Source: Caldiserica bacterium UBA646
GTDB taxonomy: Bacteria > Caldisericota > Caldisericia > Caldisericales > Caldisericaceae
DNA: 31,807 nt
Direction: 5' to 3'
Assembly: GCA_002299965.1 (NCBI GenBank)
Contig: DBOM01000080.1
Location: 1 to 31,807, forward strand
In this document: one piece after another, positions 25,209 to 31,807 of the stretch
Position numbering within the stretch: the first letter of the stretch is position 1
Layout of the letters: each line of letters opens with the position of its first letter
Translations under genes and position numbers: made by a program
The notes under the pieces: generated by a model
The model's database searches: none
What the model saw: the letters and a program-made list of their open reading frames with translations, nothing else
Told to the model about the DNA's origin: nothing

Positions 25209-26315
25209 ATGAGCTTCAAAGTAAAACTCATATTAACCTACATTTTTTTAGTAATTGTAGTAATCTTTTTTTCAGCATTTTTTACCCGACTATACATTGC
25301 TAGGAGTTTCAATCAGATTATCATTCACGAAACGCCATCAGGATTCAAAATGTTTATGACCCCCCATGGAGAGAGATTTCTTAACGCCATGAAATTTGTT
25401 CTCCTCTGGGTAGGTGCAATTTCTATTTTAATAGGATCAGCCCTCGCACTCTTTGTTTCTCAGCTTACAGTAAACCCAATTAAGAAAATGGTAAAATTCT
25501 CAAAAAAGATAGAAAAAGGAGACTATTCTGCGCGCATAAATGCAAAAACAAAGGATGAAATAGGACTGCTTGCAAGAGCATTAGACCATATGGCAGAACA
25601 TCTATCTGAAATTGAAAAAATGCGAAAAACACTTGTGCAAAATGTATCCCATGACCTGAGAACGCCCTTAACTGTCATTAACGGCTACTTAGAAACGCTG
25701 GACAATAAAGATTTTACAAAAAAAGAAAAAGAAAAATCACTTAAAATTATTAAAGATGAAGTAGAGCGGATGGAGAGTATGTTAAATGAACTTTCCATTC
25801 TTTCTGCATTAGACAGCAAAAAATATAAATTAAACCTTGAAAAAATAAATTTAAATGACTTCATAATAGAAACATCGGAAATGATTAGAATAGAAGCAAA
25901 CAAAAAAAATCTATTCATCAAGATAAACAAAAGCAGCAAACCTTTTTATATTAACGCCGACAGAAAAAGAATAAAAGAAATCCTTCTAAACCTTTTAGAC
26001 AATGCAATAAAATACACGGATAGAGGTGGTATTTACATTAAAAGTTTTCGAGAAGGGACAAACGCCATAATTTCAATTAAAGACACAGGAAAAGGTATAC
26101 CAGAACAAGAACTGCCATACATATTCGACAGATTCTACAGAGGAGAAAAATCACGTTCAAGAACAACCGGCGGCTTGGGAATTGGACTTACAATTATAAA
26201 AGAACTAATCTATGCACATAATGGCAAAATAGAGGTAAAAAGCGAATTAGGCAAAGGAACAGAATTTATATTATCGTTCCCTATTTTTAAAGCTCCTCGA
26301 GTTAAAAAGCAATAA
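25209..26315 (+). CDS. Membrane sensor histidine kinase
   Basis: A 368-residue kinase paired with the preceding regulator. Two membrane segments (about 7-28 and 62-84) enclose a short outer loop of about 33 residues, so it may sense through the membrane or a partner protein rather than a large ligand domain. Then come HAMP (about 85-137), the dimerisation domain with phospho-acceptor H148 in NVSHDLRTPLT, and the ATPase domain with NLLDNAIKYTD, DTGKGIP, FDRFYRG and GLGIGLTIIKE. The ATG directly follows the regulator stop with GGGAG upstream. It converges on degV with a 42-base spacer and no clear terminator. Confidence 0.94.
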   Translation: MSFKVKLILTYIFLVIVVIFFSAFFTRLYIARSFNQIIIHETPSGFKMFMTPHGERFLNAMKFVLLWVGAISILIGSALALFVSQLTVNPIKKMVKFSKKIEKGDYSARINAKTKDEIGLLARALDHMAEHLSEIEKMRKTLVQNVSHDLRTPLTVINGYLETLDNKDFTKKEKEKSLKIIKDEVERMESMLNELSILSALDSKKYKLNLEKINLNDFIIETSEMIRIEANKKNLFIKINKSSKPFYINADRKRIKEILLNLLDNAIKYTDRGGIYIKSFREGTNAIISIKDTGKGIPEQELPYIFDRFYRGEKSRSRTTGGLGIGLTIIKELIYAHNGKIEVKSELGKGTEFILSFPIFKAPRVKKQ

Positions 26316-26357
26316 CAATTCTTGCCTGTAATATATTCGGTATTCGCCTTATTTATA

Positions 26358-27203
26358 TCACCTTTCAGTGCTAAACTGAAGAGATAAAATATCCGGTCCG
26401 GTATGCGATGCAATAACAGGCCCTAAACGAGTCATAGAAACCTCTTTGTTAAATTCTTTTGCGCATACATCCCTGTATACTTCTGCTTCTTCCTTATTGT
26501 CGCCCCAAATGATTGCCATATGTTTCAATCCCTTTTCTGCTATAATCTGTTGTGCAATTTCAATCATCCTTGCTTTTGCCTTTTTCATTGTGCGAGGTTT
26601 CTCCAGAGTATCTATAGCCCCATCTCGCATATAAAGAAGCGGTTTTATTTTTATCATTGACCCTACAACTGCTTCTGTTTTCTTAATTCGTCCTAGCCGT
26701 GCAAGAAAATGCAGGTCCCCGACAACAAAAAAGTTGTACATTCTGTCCCGTATTGATGGCATCTCCTGGATTACTTCATCCTTAGTCATCCCCTGGTCAT
26801 ACAATCTTTCCGCAATTTCCACTATTTGATATCCCAAACCTAACGTCGTAAACTTGGCATCAAAAATATGGATATCTGGATTCTCCAATGCTTTTTTTGC
26901 TGCATTTGCAGCATTCACAGCGCCACTTAGCTCAGAAGAAATAAGAGGAGAAATAATTGAGTATCCTTCTTCAATAAGCGGTTTATAAACCTTAATAAAA
27001 TCAGTAGCAGCTGGTTGGGTAGTATATGGCAGCTCTCCTTCCCTGATACGCTTATAAAAATCCTCGTCTTTTATATCCGCACGTTCTCTAAACATATCGT
27101 CACCAAATCTCACATACAAAGGCGCAATTTTTATATCGTACTTCTTAATAATTTCATCCGGTAGATAACAGGTTGAATCTGTTACAATCTTTACTTTCGT
27201 CAT
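26358..27203 (-). CDS. DegV family fatty-acid-binding protein
   Basis: A 281-residue DegV/FakB-type protein. Family features are the N-terminal KIVTDSTCYLP, TTQPAATDF, the ISPLISSELSGAVNAA segment lining the lipid site, and LGRIKKTEAVVGSMIKIKPLL. FakB proteins hand exogenous fatty acids to the kinase FakA; no FakA is encoded in this window, so the actual lipid role is unproven. A strong AAGGAGGGGG site precedes the ATG. It is a single gene with its own promoter, converging on the sensor kinase. Confidence 0.92.
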   Translation of the reverse strand: MTKVKIVTDSTCYLPDEIIKKYDIKIAPLYVRFGDDMFRERADIKDEDFYKRIREGELPYTTQPAATDFIKVYKPLIEEGYSIISPLISSELSGAVNAANAAKKALENPDIHIFDAKFTTLGLGYQIVEIAERLYDQGMTKDEVIQEMPSIRDRMYNFFVVGDLHFLARLGRIKKTEAVVGSMIKIKPLLYMRDGAIDTLEKPRTMKKAKARMIEIAQQIIAEKGLKHMAIIWGDNKEEAEVYRDVCAKEFNKEVSMTRLGPVIASHTGPDILSLQFSTER

Positions 27204-27250
27204 TTCCCCCTCCTTAATAATTAATTTTTACTGCTCTTGTTTACAAATCA

Positions 27251-27278
27251 AAAATACCATAAAGTTTCTTTCTGTCAA
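27251..27278 (-). promoter_or_regulatory. Promoter of degV
   Basis: On the minus strand TTGACA (27273-27278), 16-base spacer, TATTTT (27251-27256) preceded by an extended TGG element. Predicted start near 27244, leader about 40 bases. Confidence 0.65.
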
Positions 27279-27301
27279 TATGCTGTATGCTGTAAAATAT
27301 T

Positions 27302-27330
27302 TTGGAAATTATAAAAAAAATTATTACAAT
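27302..27330 (+). promoter_or_regulatory. Putative promoter reading into the membrane-protein remnant and CGGC gene
   Basis: TTGGAA (27302-27307), a 17-base spacer and TACAAT (27325-27330). The ATG of the short frame starts five bases after the -10 box, so a transcript would begin at or next to the start codon. It may be the promoter for the downstream CGGC-domain gene. Confidence 0.5.
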
Positions 27331-27335
27331 AAAAT

Positions 27336-27534
27336 ATGAACACATTTCTATCCATAGGGCTATTGCTTTTTTTGGCTATCTATTCAGGAAGTATTTTTCA
27401 CAAAATAAAACTCCTTATGGTCACAGGCTATATATTAATTGGCTTTATAATAGGCAATTTATCTCATAAAAATCATGCATGCCTTCGCTGTTACTGCTCT
27501 TTTGGGGAAATTAATTCGTAAAATTTTCTCCTGA
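27336..27534 (+). pseudogene. Remnant of a membrane transporter, possibly a CPA2-type cation:proton antiporter
   Basis: A 61-codon frame (27336-27521) starts with two hydrophobic segments; LLLFLAIYSGSIFHKIKL followed by VTGYILIGFIIG resembles the first 45 or so residues of CPA2/KefB-type antiporters. It then turns into an unlike Cys-rich tail and stops. An overlapping frame at 27475-27534 reads AVTALLGKLIRKIF before its own stop and might be the former 3' end, as if the middle were deleted and the frame lost. A small functional membrane peptide is an alternative. There is no Shine-Dalgarno; a -10 box lies five bases before the ATG. Confidence 0.4.
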
Positions 27535-27539
27535 GAAAA
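27524..27539. promoter_or_regulatory. Short dyad upstream of the CGGC gene
   Basis: TTTTCTC and GAGAAAA form a perfect 7-base inverted repeat with a two-base centre, 34 bases before the CGGC gene start. A TATAGT lies at 27552-27557, so the dyad is placed like an operator over a -35 region, but it could equally be a chance palindrome. Confidence 0.3.
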
Positions 27540-27573
27540 AACGTGTTACTCTATAGTTGAAAGGGAGGAAGAG

Positions 27574-28020
27574 ATGAAAGAAACCGTCAAAATTAGTATC
27601 ATCATTTGTAATCGCTACCACGACTGTGCGGGTGGTAAGTGTTTCAGAGCACTCCAAAACAAAGAAGGAGCATTCAGTGTTTACAAAGAAAAGAAGATAG
27701 AAGTTGTTGGCTTTACCACATGTGGCGGCTGCCCTGGTGGAAATATCGAGTACGCACCGGAAGAGATGAAAAAAAATGGAGCAGAAGTCATCCATCTTGC
27801 GACGGGATTTATAGTAGGTTATCCTCCATGCCAACATATAGATTATTTTCGTAAGTTCATTAAGGAAGAATATGGCCTGAAAGTTATCGTTGGCACTCAT
27901 CCTATACCTGAGAAATATTACAAAATACATAAAAATTTGGGCACATGGGATTCAAAAAAATGGAAAGAACTAATTAAACCGACCCTTACAGATAAGAAAA
28001 CCCGACTCTCTTACGATTAA
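27574..28020 (+). CDS. CGGC-domain protein
   Basis: A 148-residue cytoplasmic protein of the CGGC family, named for the motif seen here at C50-G-G-C53 (TTCGGCPGG). Other cysteines likely to act with it are C12, C18 and C23 (CNRYHDCAGGKC) and C86 (YPPCQH), with H75 and H88. The clustering suggests metal or redox chemistry; the family's biochemical role is not established. A GGGAGG site precedes the ATG. It lies just upstream of the cofactor-regulated aldehyde oxidoreductase genes but is separated from them by their promoter. Confidence 0.85.
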   Translation: MKETVKISIIICNRYHDCAGGKCFRALQNKEGAFSVYKEKKIEVVGFTTCGGCPGGNIEYAPEEMKKNGAEVIHLATGFIVGYPPCQHIDYFRKFIKEEYGLKVIVGTHPIPEKYYKIHKNLGTWDSKKWKELIKPTLTDKKTRLSYD

Positions 28021-28132
28021 CTGAATTTTCAAGCAGAGCTTAGTATAAATTTCCAACTGAAATTCTTTCTTATAGATTTTTAATAAAATGTGTTTAATTG
28101 CATACAGATTTTTTACGAGGCAATTCATATTT

Positions 28133-28160
28133 TTGACATTCTTTATAAAAGTTTTATACT
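28133..28160 (+). promoter_or_regulatory. Strong sigma-70 promoter of the aor operon
   Basis: Perfect TTGACA (28133-28138), 16-base spacer and TATACT (28155-28160). The predicted start near 28167 falls immediately before the structured leader, which supports both calls. Confidence 0.82.
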
Positions 28161-28170
28161 ATTTTTATAA

Positions 28171-28289
28171 GTTAAATCCTCTCCGAGTTTCGTATCCTAA
28201 AGCAATTGCCATGGAGCGAAACCGATAGGGTACAAGTGAAAACGCTTATGCCTCCCATCCTTGGAAAGGAGAAATTTAAGAGGGGGTGG
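28171..28289 (+). promoter_or_regulatory. Probable molybdenum/tungsten cofactor (Moco/Tuco) riboswitch
   Basis: A leader of about 120 bases between promoter and aorA. A closing stem can form from TTAAAT (28172-28177) with ATTTAA (28274-28279) plus TCTCC (28180-28184) with GGAGA (28268-28272). Inside are GTTTCG (28187-28192) with CGAAAC (28217-28222), a hairpin AAGTG-AAAA-CGCTT (28234-28247) and a small TCCTTGGAAAGGA hairpin after GCCTCCC. CTCCGAG and GCCTCCC-GGAAAG resemble the Moco motif as I remember it. Position before a tungsten-pterin enzyme fits. CCTCT (28178-28182) can instead pair with AGAGG (28279-28283) at the ribosome site, suggesting that the ligand-bound closing stem frees translation. 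Family assignment is from memory and context. Confidence 0.68.
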
Positions 28290-28293
28290 TTCA

Positions 28294-28785
28294 ATGAAAA
28301 TACTCATGCTGGACCCTTTGAAATGTACAGGGTGCCGAGCATGCGAGTATGCATGTTCATTCAAACATGAAGGTGTCTTTAATCCGTTAGATTCCCGAAT
28401 CAAAATCAGTACTTTTCTTGAAGACCTAAGTTTTGTCCCGTCTGTCTGCATGCAGTGTGAAGAAGCCTACTGTGCAGAAGTATGCCCAACTGGAGCACTT
28501 ATTAAAAACGCAGAAACTGACGTTGTTGAATTTAACAAAGACAAATGCATCGGATGTAAACAATGTGTTGTTGCCTGCCCATGGGGCTCAATAAAGTTAG
28601 AGCATACAGGCAAAGAGATTATCAAGTGCGATAATTGTGAAGGAGATCCAGAATGTGTAAAAGTATGCGCTCAACAAGCACTTACATTTGAAGAAGTAGA
28701 AGACGCTGTAGCAGCAAAGCAGAAAGGAGTTGCCGTCAAGTATAAAGAGATTGCAAAAGAGATGGCAAAGGGGGTGAACCCATGA
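28294..28785 (+). CDS. aorA: Four-cluster ferredoxin subunit of aldehyde oxidoreductase
   Basis: A 163-residue iron-sulfur protein with 16 cysteines in four groups: C11/14/17/21, C52/55/60/64, C85/88/91/95 and C112/115/121/125, enough for four [4Fe-4S] clusters. This is the layout of the small electron-transfer subunit in AorABC-type NAD-linked aldehyde oxidoreductase and of HycB/DmsB-like subunits. The start is the ATG at 28294, four bases after the G-rich ribosome site GAGGGGGTGG that ends the riboswitch; an upstream TTG lies within the aptamer. Its stop overlaps the large-subunit start as ATGA, and it would carry electrons between the tungsten subunit and the FAD subunit. Confidence 0.9.
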   Translation: MKILMLDPLKCTGCRACEYACSFKHEGVFNPLDSRIKISTFLEDLSFVPSVCMQCEEAYCAEVCPTGALIKNAETDVVEFNKDKCIGCKQCVVACPWGSIKLEHTGKEIIKCDNCEGDPECVKVCAQQALTFEEVEDAVAAKQKGVAVKYKEIAKEMAKGVNP

Positions 28786-30596
28786 TCAATGGAAGTTATC
28801 AAGGCAAAATCCTCAGAGTAAACCTTACCAATGGGGACGTAAAAGTAGAAGCTATCAATGAAGAATGGGCAAAAAAGTATATTGGGGGAAGAGGATACGG
28901 AACACGAATTATGCTAAAAGAGGTAGATCCCAATATAGACCCTCTTTCAAAAGAGAATAAAGTAATTATTGCAACAGGCCCTTTGGACGGAACATTAGCC
29001 CCTTCATCGGGAAGAGTTATGGTTATTACAAAAGGGGCATTGAACGGTGCAATTGCCTGTTCAAACTCAGGTGGTCATTTTGGCCCTGCACTTAAACAAA
29101 CAGGCTACGATATGATAATACTGGAAGGAAAAGCAAAAGAACCGGTTTATCTATGGATAAACAAAGGAAAAGTAGAGATAAAATGTGCAAAGCATTTATG
29201 GGGAAAACCTGTAGATGAAACTGATAAGCTAATGAGAGAGGAAACTCACCCGGAGGCAGAGACAATGGCAATAGGCCCTGCCGGAGAAAAAATCGCATTA
29301 ATTGCAAATGTTATGTTCAATGGTCATAGAGCAGCAGGAAGAACAGGGGTAGGTGCAGTAGTTGGTAGTAAAAATTTAAAAGGGATTGCAGTAAGAGGAA
29401 ATCTTAGCGTAAATGTTGCTGACCCGGAAAAATTTATGGAAGCAGTTTACGAAACAAGAGATATACTCAGCAAAGATGCATTCTCAGGTGGTGGAGCAGC
29501 ATTATACGGAACTGCAATGCTTGTAAATGTAATCAATAGCGTTGGAGGTTTTCCAACAAGAAACGCACATGATGCATATTTCCCTGAGGCAGAAAAAATC
29601 AGCGGAGAAACTTTAAGAGACAAAAACCTTGTAAGAAATGAAGGCTGTGCAGAATGTCCAATTGGATGTGGAAGAGTAACAGAGATAAAAGAAGGAAAAT
29701 ATAAAGGCGAACATGGTGGAGGCCCTGAATATGAATCAGTATGGGCACTTGGTGCTATGTGTGGTATATCTGATCTAAATGCAGTTATTATGGCAAATTA
29801 CCTCTGTGATCGATATGGGATGGATACAATATCAGCAGGTTCTACCGTTGCCTGTGCAATGGATTTATATGAAAGTGGGTTTATGCCCAAGGAAGATGCA
29901 CCATTCACGCTTAACTTTGGCTCAAGCGATGCACTTGTAGAATCAATAAAACGTATGGGAGAACAAAAAGGAAAATTCGGTAAGCTGTTAGCACAAGGTT
30001 CTTATAGGCTTGCAGAACATTACGGTCATCCCGAGCTTTCAATGAGTGCAAAGAAACAAGAATTTCCTGCATATGACCCGCGAGCAATTAAAGGGATAGG
30101 CCTGGAATATGCAACAAGTAACAGAGGCGCTTGCCATGTAAGAGGTTATACAATTGCTGCAGAAGTTCTAGGTACTGCTGACAGGCTAAAATATGAAGGG
30201 AAGGCAGAACTTGCAAAGACATTCCAGGATTTAACAGCTGCTCTCGACTCAACGGGCATTTGTCTATTTACAACATTCGGACTTGTTGGAAAACATATTG
30301 CAGCACTTTACTCCACTGCAACAGGAAATGAGTGCGATGAAAAAGAATTTATGAAGATTGGTGAAAGGATCTGGAATCTTGAAAAACTCTTCAACCTTAA
30401 AGCAGGCTTTACACGAAAAGATGATGCACTCCCACCAAGAATCACAAAGGAACCAATAAAAACAGGACCATCAAAAGGAGAAATTGAAAAACTTGATAAA
30501 ATGCTTGATGATTACTACAAGGTGCGAGGCTGGAACGAAAAGAGCGTCCCCACAAAAGAAAAGTTGGAAGAATTAGGACTTTCTCAATTAAAATGA
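28782..30596 (+). CDS. aorB: Tungsten-containing aldehyde:ferredoxin oxidoreductase, large subunit
   Basis: A 604-residue AOR-family catalytic subunit that interconverts aldehydes and carboxylic acids at a tungsten bis-pterin centre. The N-terminal domain has GKILRVNLTNG, IGGRGYGTRIM and ATGPLDGTLAPSSGR. The [4Fe-4S] ligands are C289, C292, C296 (GCAECPIGCGR) and C494 (TGICLFT), at positions matching the archaeal AOR pattern. GPEYESVWALG and the NRGACHVRGY segment belong to the pterin-binding and active-site domains. Length is typical. It overlaps both neighbours by four bases. No cofactor biosynthesis genes are in this window. Substrate (acyl chain) cannot be fixed. Confidence 0.95.
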   Translation: MINGSYQGKILRVNLTNGDVKVEAINEEWAKKYIGGRGYGTRIMLKEVDPNIDPLSKENKVIIATGPLDGTLAPSSGRVMVITKGALNGAIACSNSGGHFGPALKQTGYDMIILEGKAKEPVYLWINKGKVEIKCAKHLWGKPVDETDKLMREETHPEAETMAIGPAGEKIALIANVMFNGHRAAGRTGVGAVVGSKNLKGIAVRGNLSVNVADPEKFMEAVYETRDILSKDAFSGGGAALYGTAMLVNVINSVGGFPTRNAHDAYFPEAEKISGETLRDKNLVRNEGCAECPIGCGRVTEIKEGKYKGEHGGGPEYESVWALGAMCGISDLNAVIMANYLCDRYGMDTISAGSTVACAMDLYESGFMPKEDAPFTLNFGSSDALVESIKRMGEQKGKFGKLLAQGSYRLAEHYGHPELSMSAKKQEFPAYDPRAIKGIGLEYATSNRGACHVRGYTIAAEVLGTADRLKYEGKAELAKTFQDLTAALDSTGICLFTTFGLVGKHIAALYSTATGNECDEKEFMKIGERIWNLEKLFNLKAGFTRKDDALPPRITKEPIKTGPSKGEIEKLDKMLDDYYKVRGWNEKSVPTKEKLEELGLSQLK

Positions 30597-31807
30597 AACA
30601 TATAATTATAGGAAGTAGCATTGCAGGACTCTCTGCGGCAAAAAAGATAAAAGAAATCAACCCAAAAGATGAAGTAATAGTTATTTCAGAAGAAAACGTA
30701 AAACCATATGGCAAAATGACTCTTCCCTACCTTCTTTCAGGAGAAGCTACGACGGATGATTCCTACCTTAATATCCCTGATAAAATAGAACTTCTGTTAA
30801 ATAAAAAGGTAATAAAAATAGATACGGAAAACAAATCCATTACAACAAATTCCAACGAAAAATTCACTTACGACAAACTACTCATCGCAACTGGTGCACA
30901 TGCATATGTTCCAGAAATACCAGGCAGTACGCTTCCGTCAGTTCTTTCCGTGAGAAATCTTAAAGATATAGAGAAAATAAAAAATAAAATCAAACAAACA
31001 GGTAGAAAAAGAGTGATACTCTCAGGTGCAGGGCTTGTAAATATGGAAATTGGTAATGCACTGCTACAAATTGGTATTTCAATCACTTATGTTGTACATT
31101 CCAATAGAGTTCTTTCTCAAATTATTGATGAAGAAGCATCAAAAATTGTGGAAGAAGGACTTTCAAAATCTGGAATTGAAGTGCTTAAAGGTGAAAGTAT
31201 TAAAGAAATAGAAGAAAAAGATGGGATAACCTTCGCAAAACTTGAATCAGGAAAAGTGCTGAAAGGAGCTTGCATTATTTTTGGAAAAGGCGTAAAGCCA
31301 AATGTAAATCTTATTGAAAGCACTGGGATAAAAACAAACCGGGGAATCTTTGTTAACAAACTTCTTGAAACAAATATAAAAGATATATACGCTGCAGGAG
31401 ACGTTGTAGAAGTAAAAGATATTGTTTATGGCGATAATCGAATGCATGCACTCTGGCCTGTAGCAGTTGAACAGGGGAAAATTGCAGGAGCAAACATGGC
31501 TGGAATGAAACTCACCTATCTAGGCGACGTATCAAGAAATATCCTAACCATCTTTGAAAAAACCATATTCACCGGTGGAATCAGCAAAGAAGATAAATTT
31601 GATGTGCACAAAAAAAATGTAAATGGTGAATACAGAAAAATTGTCTTAGAAAAAGGAAAACTTAGGGGATTTATACTTATGGGTGAAGTTGAGAGTCCGG
31701 GAGTTTACCTTTATATAATGAAAAATGAAATTGAAGTTAGCACACTTAAGAACTCACTCCTATACGGAAGCATATCCTATTCAGAGCTGTATCCATCAGT
31801 AAGAAAG
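30593..31807 (+). CDS. aorC: FAD/NAD(P)-dependent oxidoreductase, AorC-like (partial, C-terminal end missing)
   Basis: An open frame of 405 codons from an ATG that overlaps the aorB stop (ATGA), still open at the right edge. It is a pyridine nucleotide-disulfide-type reductase. The FAD fold starts at residue 3 (HIIIGSSIAGLSAA, with GSSIAG in place of the usual GxGxxG). LLIATGA lies at 97-102, an NAD-binding LSGAGLVNMEIG at 143-154, and the FAD-binding IYAAGD at 265-270. Rubredoxin or nitrite reductase flavin subunits are related. In the AorABC enzyme the flavin subunit passes electrons from aldehyde oxidation to NAD, which fits the gene order. It could instead be a separate ferredoxin/NAD reductase. 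Confidence 0.85.
   Translation, partial: MKHIIIGSSIAGLSAAKKIKEINPKDEVIVISEENVKPYGKMTLPYLLSGEATTDDSYLNIPDKIELLLNKKVIKIDTENKSITTNSNEKFTYDKLLIATGAHAYVPEIPGSTLPSVLSVRNLKDIEKIKNKIKQTGRKRVILSGAGLVNMEIGNALLQIGISITYVVHSNRVLSQIIDEEASKIVEEGLSKSGIEVLKGESIKEIEEKDGITFAKLESGKVLKGACIIFGKGVKPNVNLIESTGIKTNRGIFVNKLLETNIKDIYAAGDVVEVKDIVYGDNRMHALWPVAVEQGKIAGANMAGMKLTYLGDVSRNILTIFEKTIFTGGISKEDKFDVHKKNVNGEYRKIVLEKGKLRGFILMGEVESPGVYLYIMKNEIEVSTLKNSLLYGSISYSELYPSVRK

Noticed and set aside
26316..26380. Shared terminator between the sensor kinase and degV
   Set aside because: The only dyad (TTCAG/CTGAA near 26364-26380) lies inside the degV coding end and has no T-tract on either side.
28048..28064. AATTTC/GAAATT hairpin after the CGGC gene as a terminator
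   Set aside because: Six weak base pairs, with no clean T-tract after it; too weak to call.
30442..30714. 90-codon minus-strand open frame across the end of aorB and start of aorC
   Set aside because: It is antisense to two well-supported genes, has no family features and reads as low-complexity hydrophobic sequence.
1..31807. tRNA, rRNA, CRISPR arrays, insertion sequences or prophage genes
   Set aside because: No cloverleaf, rRNA-like stretch, regularly spaced repeats, transposase or phage proteins were seen. All sizeable frames are accounted for by chromosomal-type genes.

Overview
The window is gene-dense, AT-rich bacterial DNA. Most genes lie on the minus strand in long, tightly packed operons, often with 4-base ATGA stop/start overlaps. 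Nothing names the species. The gene mix (Asp23/Gls24 protein, DegV, phosphotransbutyrylase/butyrate kinase, two phosphofructokinases of different phosphoryl-donor type, a tungsten-type aldehyde oxidoreductase) and the AGA-rich, low-GC coding suggest an anaerobic fermenter of a low-GC or deep-branching lineage (Firmicutes-, Caldisericota- or Thermotogota-like). This placement is inference only.

Layout. 1-4486 (minus): pncC, a PPi-type PFK, an ATP-type PFK, a sensor kinase and an NtrC-type sigma-54 activator cut by the left edge. 4628-6331 (plus): proS, ending at a hairpin terminator shared with the converging fatty-acid genes. 6389-12446 (minus): four-domain S1 protein, fabZ, fabH, fabD, fabG, acpP, fabF. 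12516-22974 (minus): a probable operon starting at a near-consensus promoter (23010-23038) and running efp, asp23-like, nusB, acyP, ispA, dxs, tlyA, nadK, recN, buk, ptb, ptb. 23094-23735 (minus): a PlsY-like membrane protein lacking most signature residues, with its own promoter. 23935-26315 (plus): an unrecognised His-containing membrane protein followed by an OmpR-type two-component pair. 26358-27203 (minus): degV. 27336-28020 (plus): a membrane-protein remnant and a CGGC-domain protein. 28133-31807 (plus): a strong promoter, a structured leader that looks like a molybdenum/tungsten cofactor riboswitch, then a four-cluster ferredoxin, tungsten aldehyde oxidoreductase and an FAD/NAD oxidoreductase running off the right edge, matching the AorABC type of NAD-linked aldehyde oxidoreductase.

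How the genes work together. The central blocks are housekeeping: fatty-acid elongation, isoprenoid precursors, NADP supply, recombination repair, translation. Two blocks suggest fermentative energy metabolism: the ptb-ptb-buk set makes ATP from acyl-CoA via acyl-phosphate, and the aor set interconverts aldehydes and acids with ferredoxin/NAD. The paired PFKs suggest that glycolytic flux can be driven by either PPi or ATP.

The most interesting item is the aor leader. Its 5' strand can pair either in the aptamer closing stem or with the Shine-Dalgarno region, which predicts that cofactor binding switches expression on. No rRNA, tRNA, CRISPR array or insertion sequence was seen. No gene-free stretch exceeds 300 bases; the longest (28021-28293) holds the aor promoter and leader.
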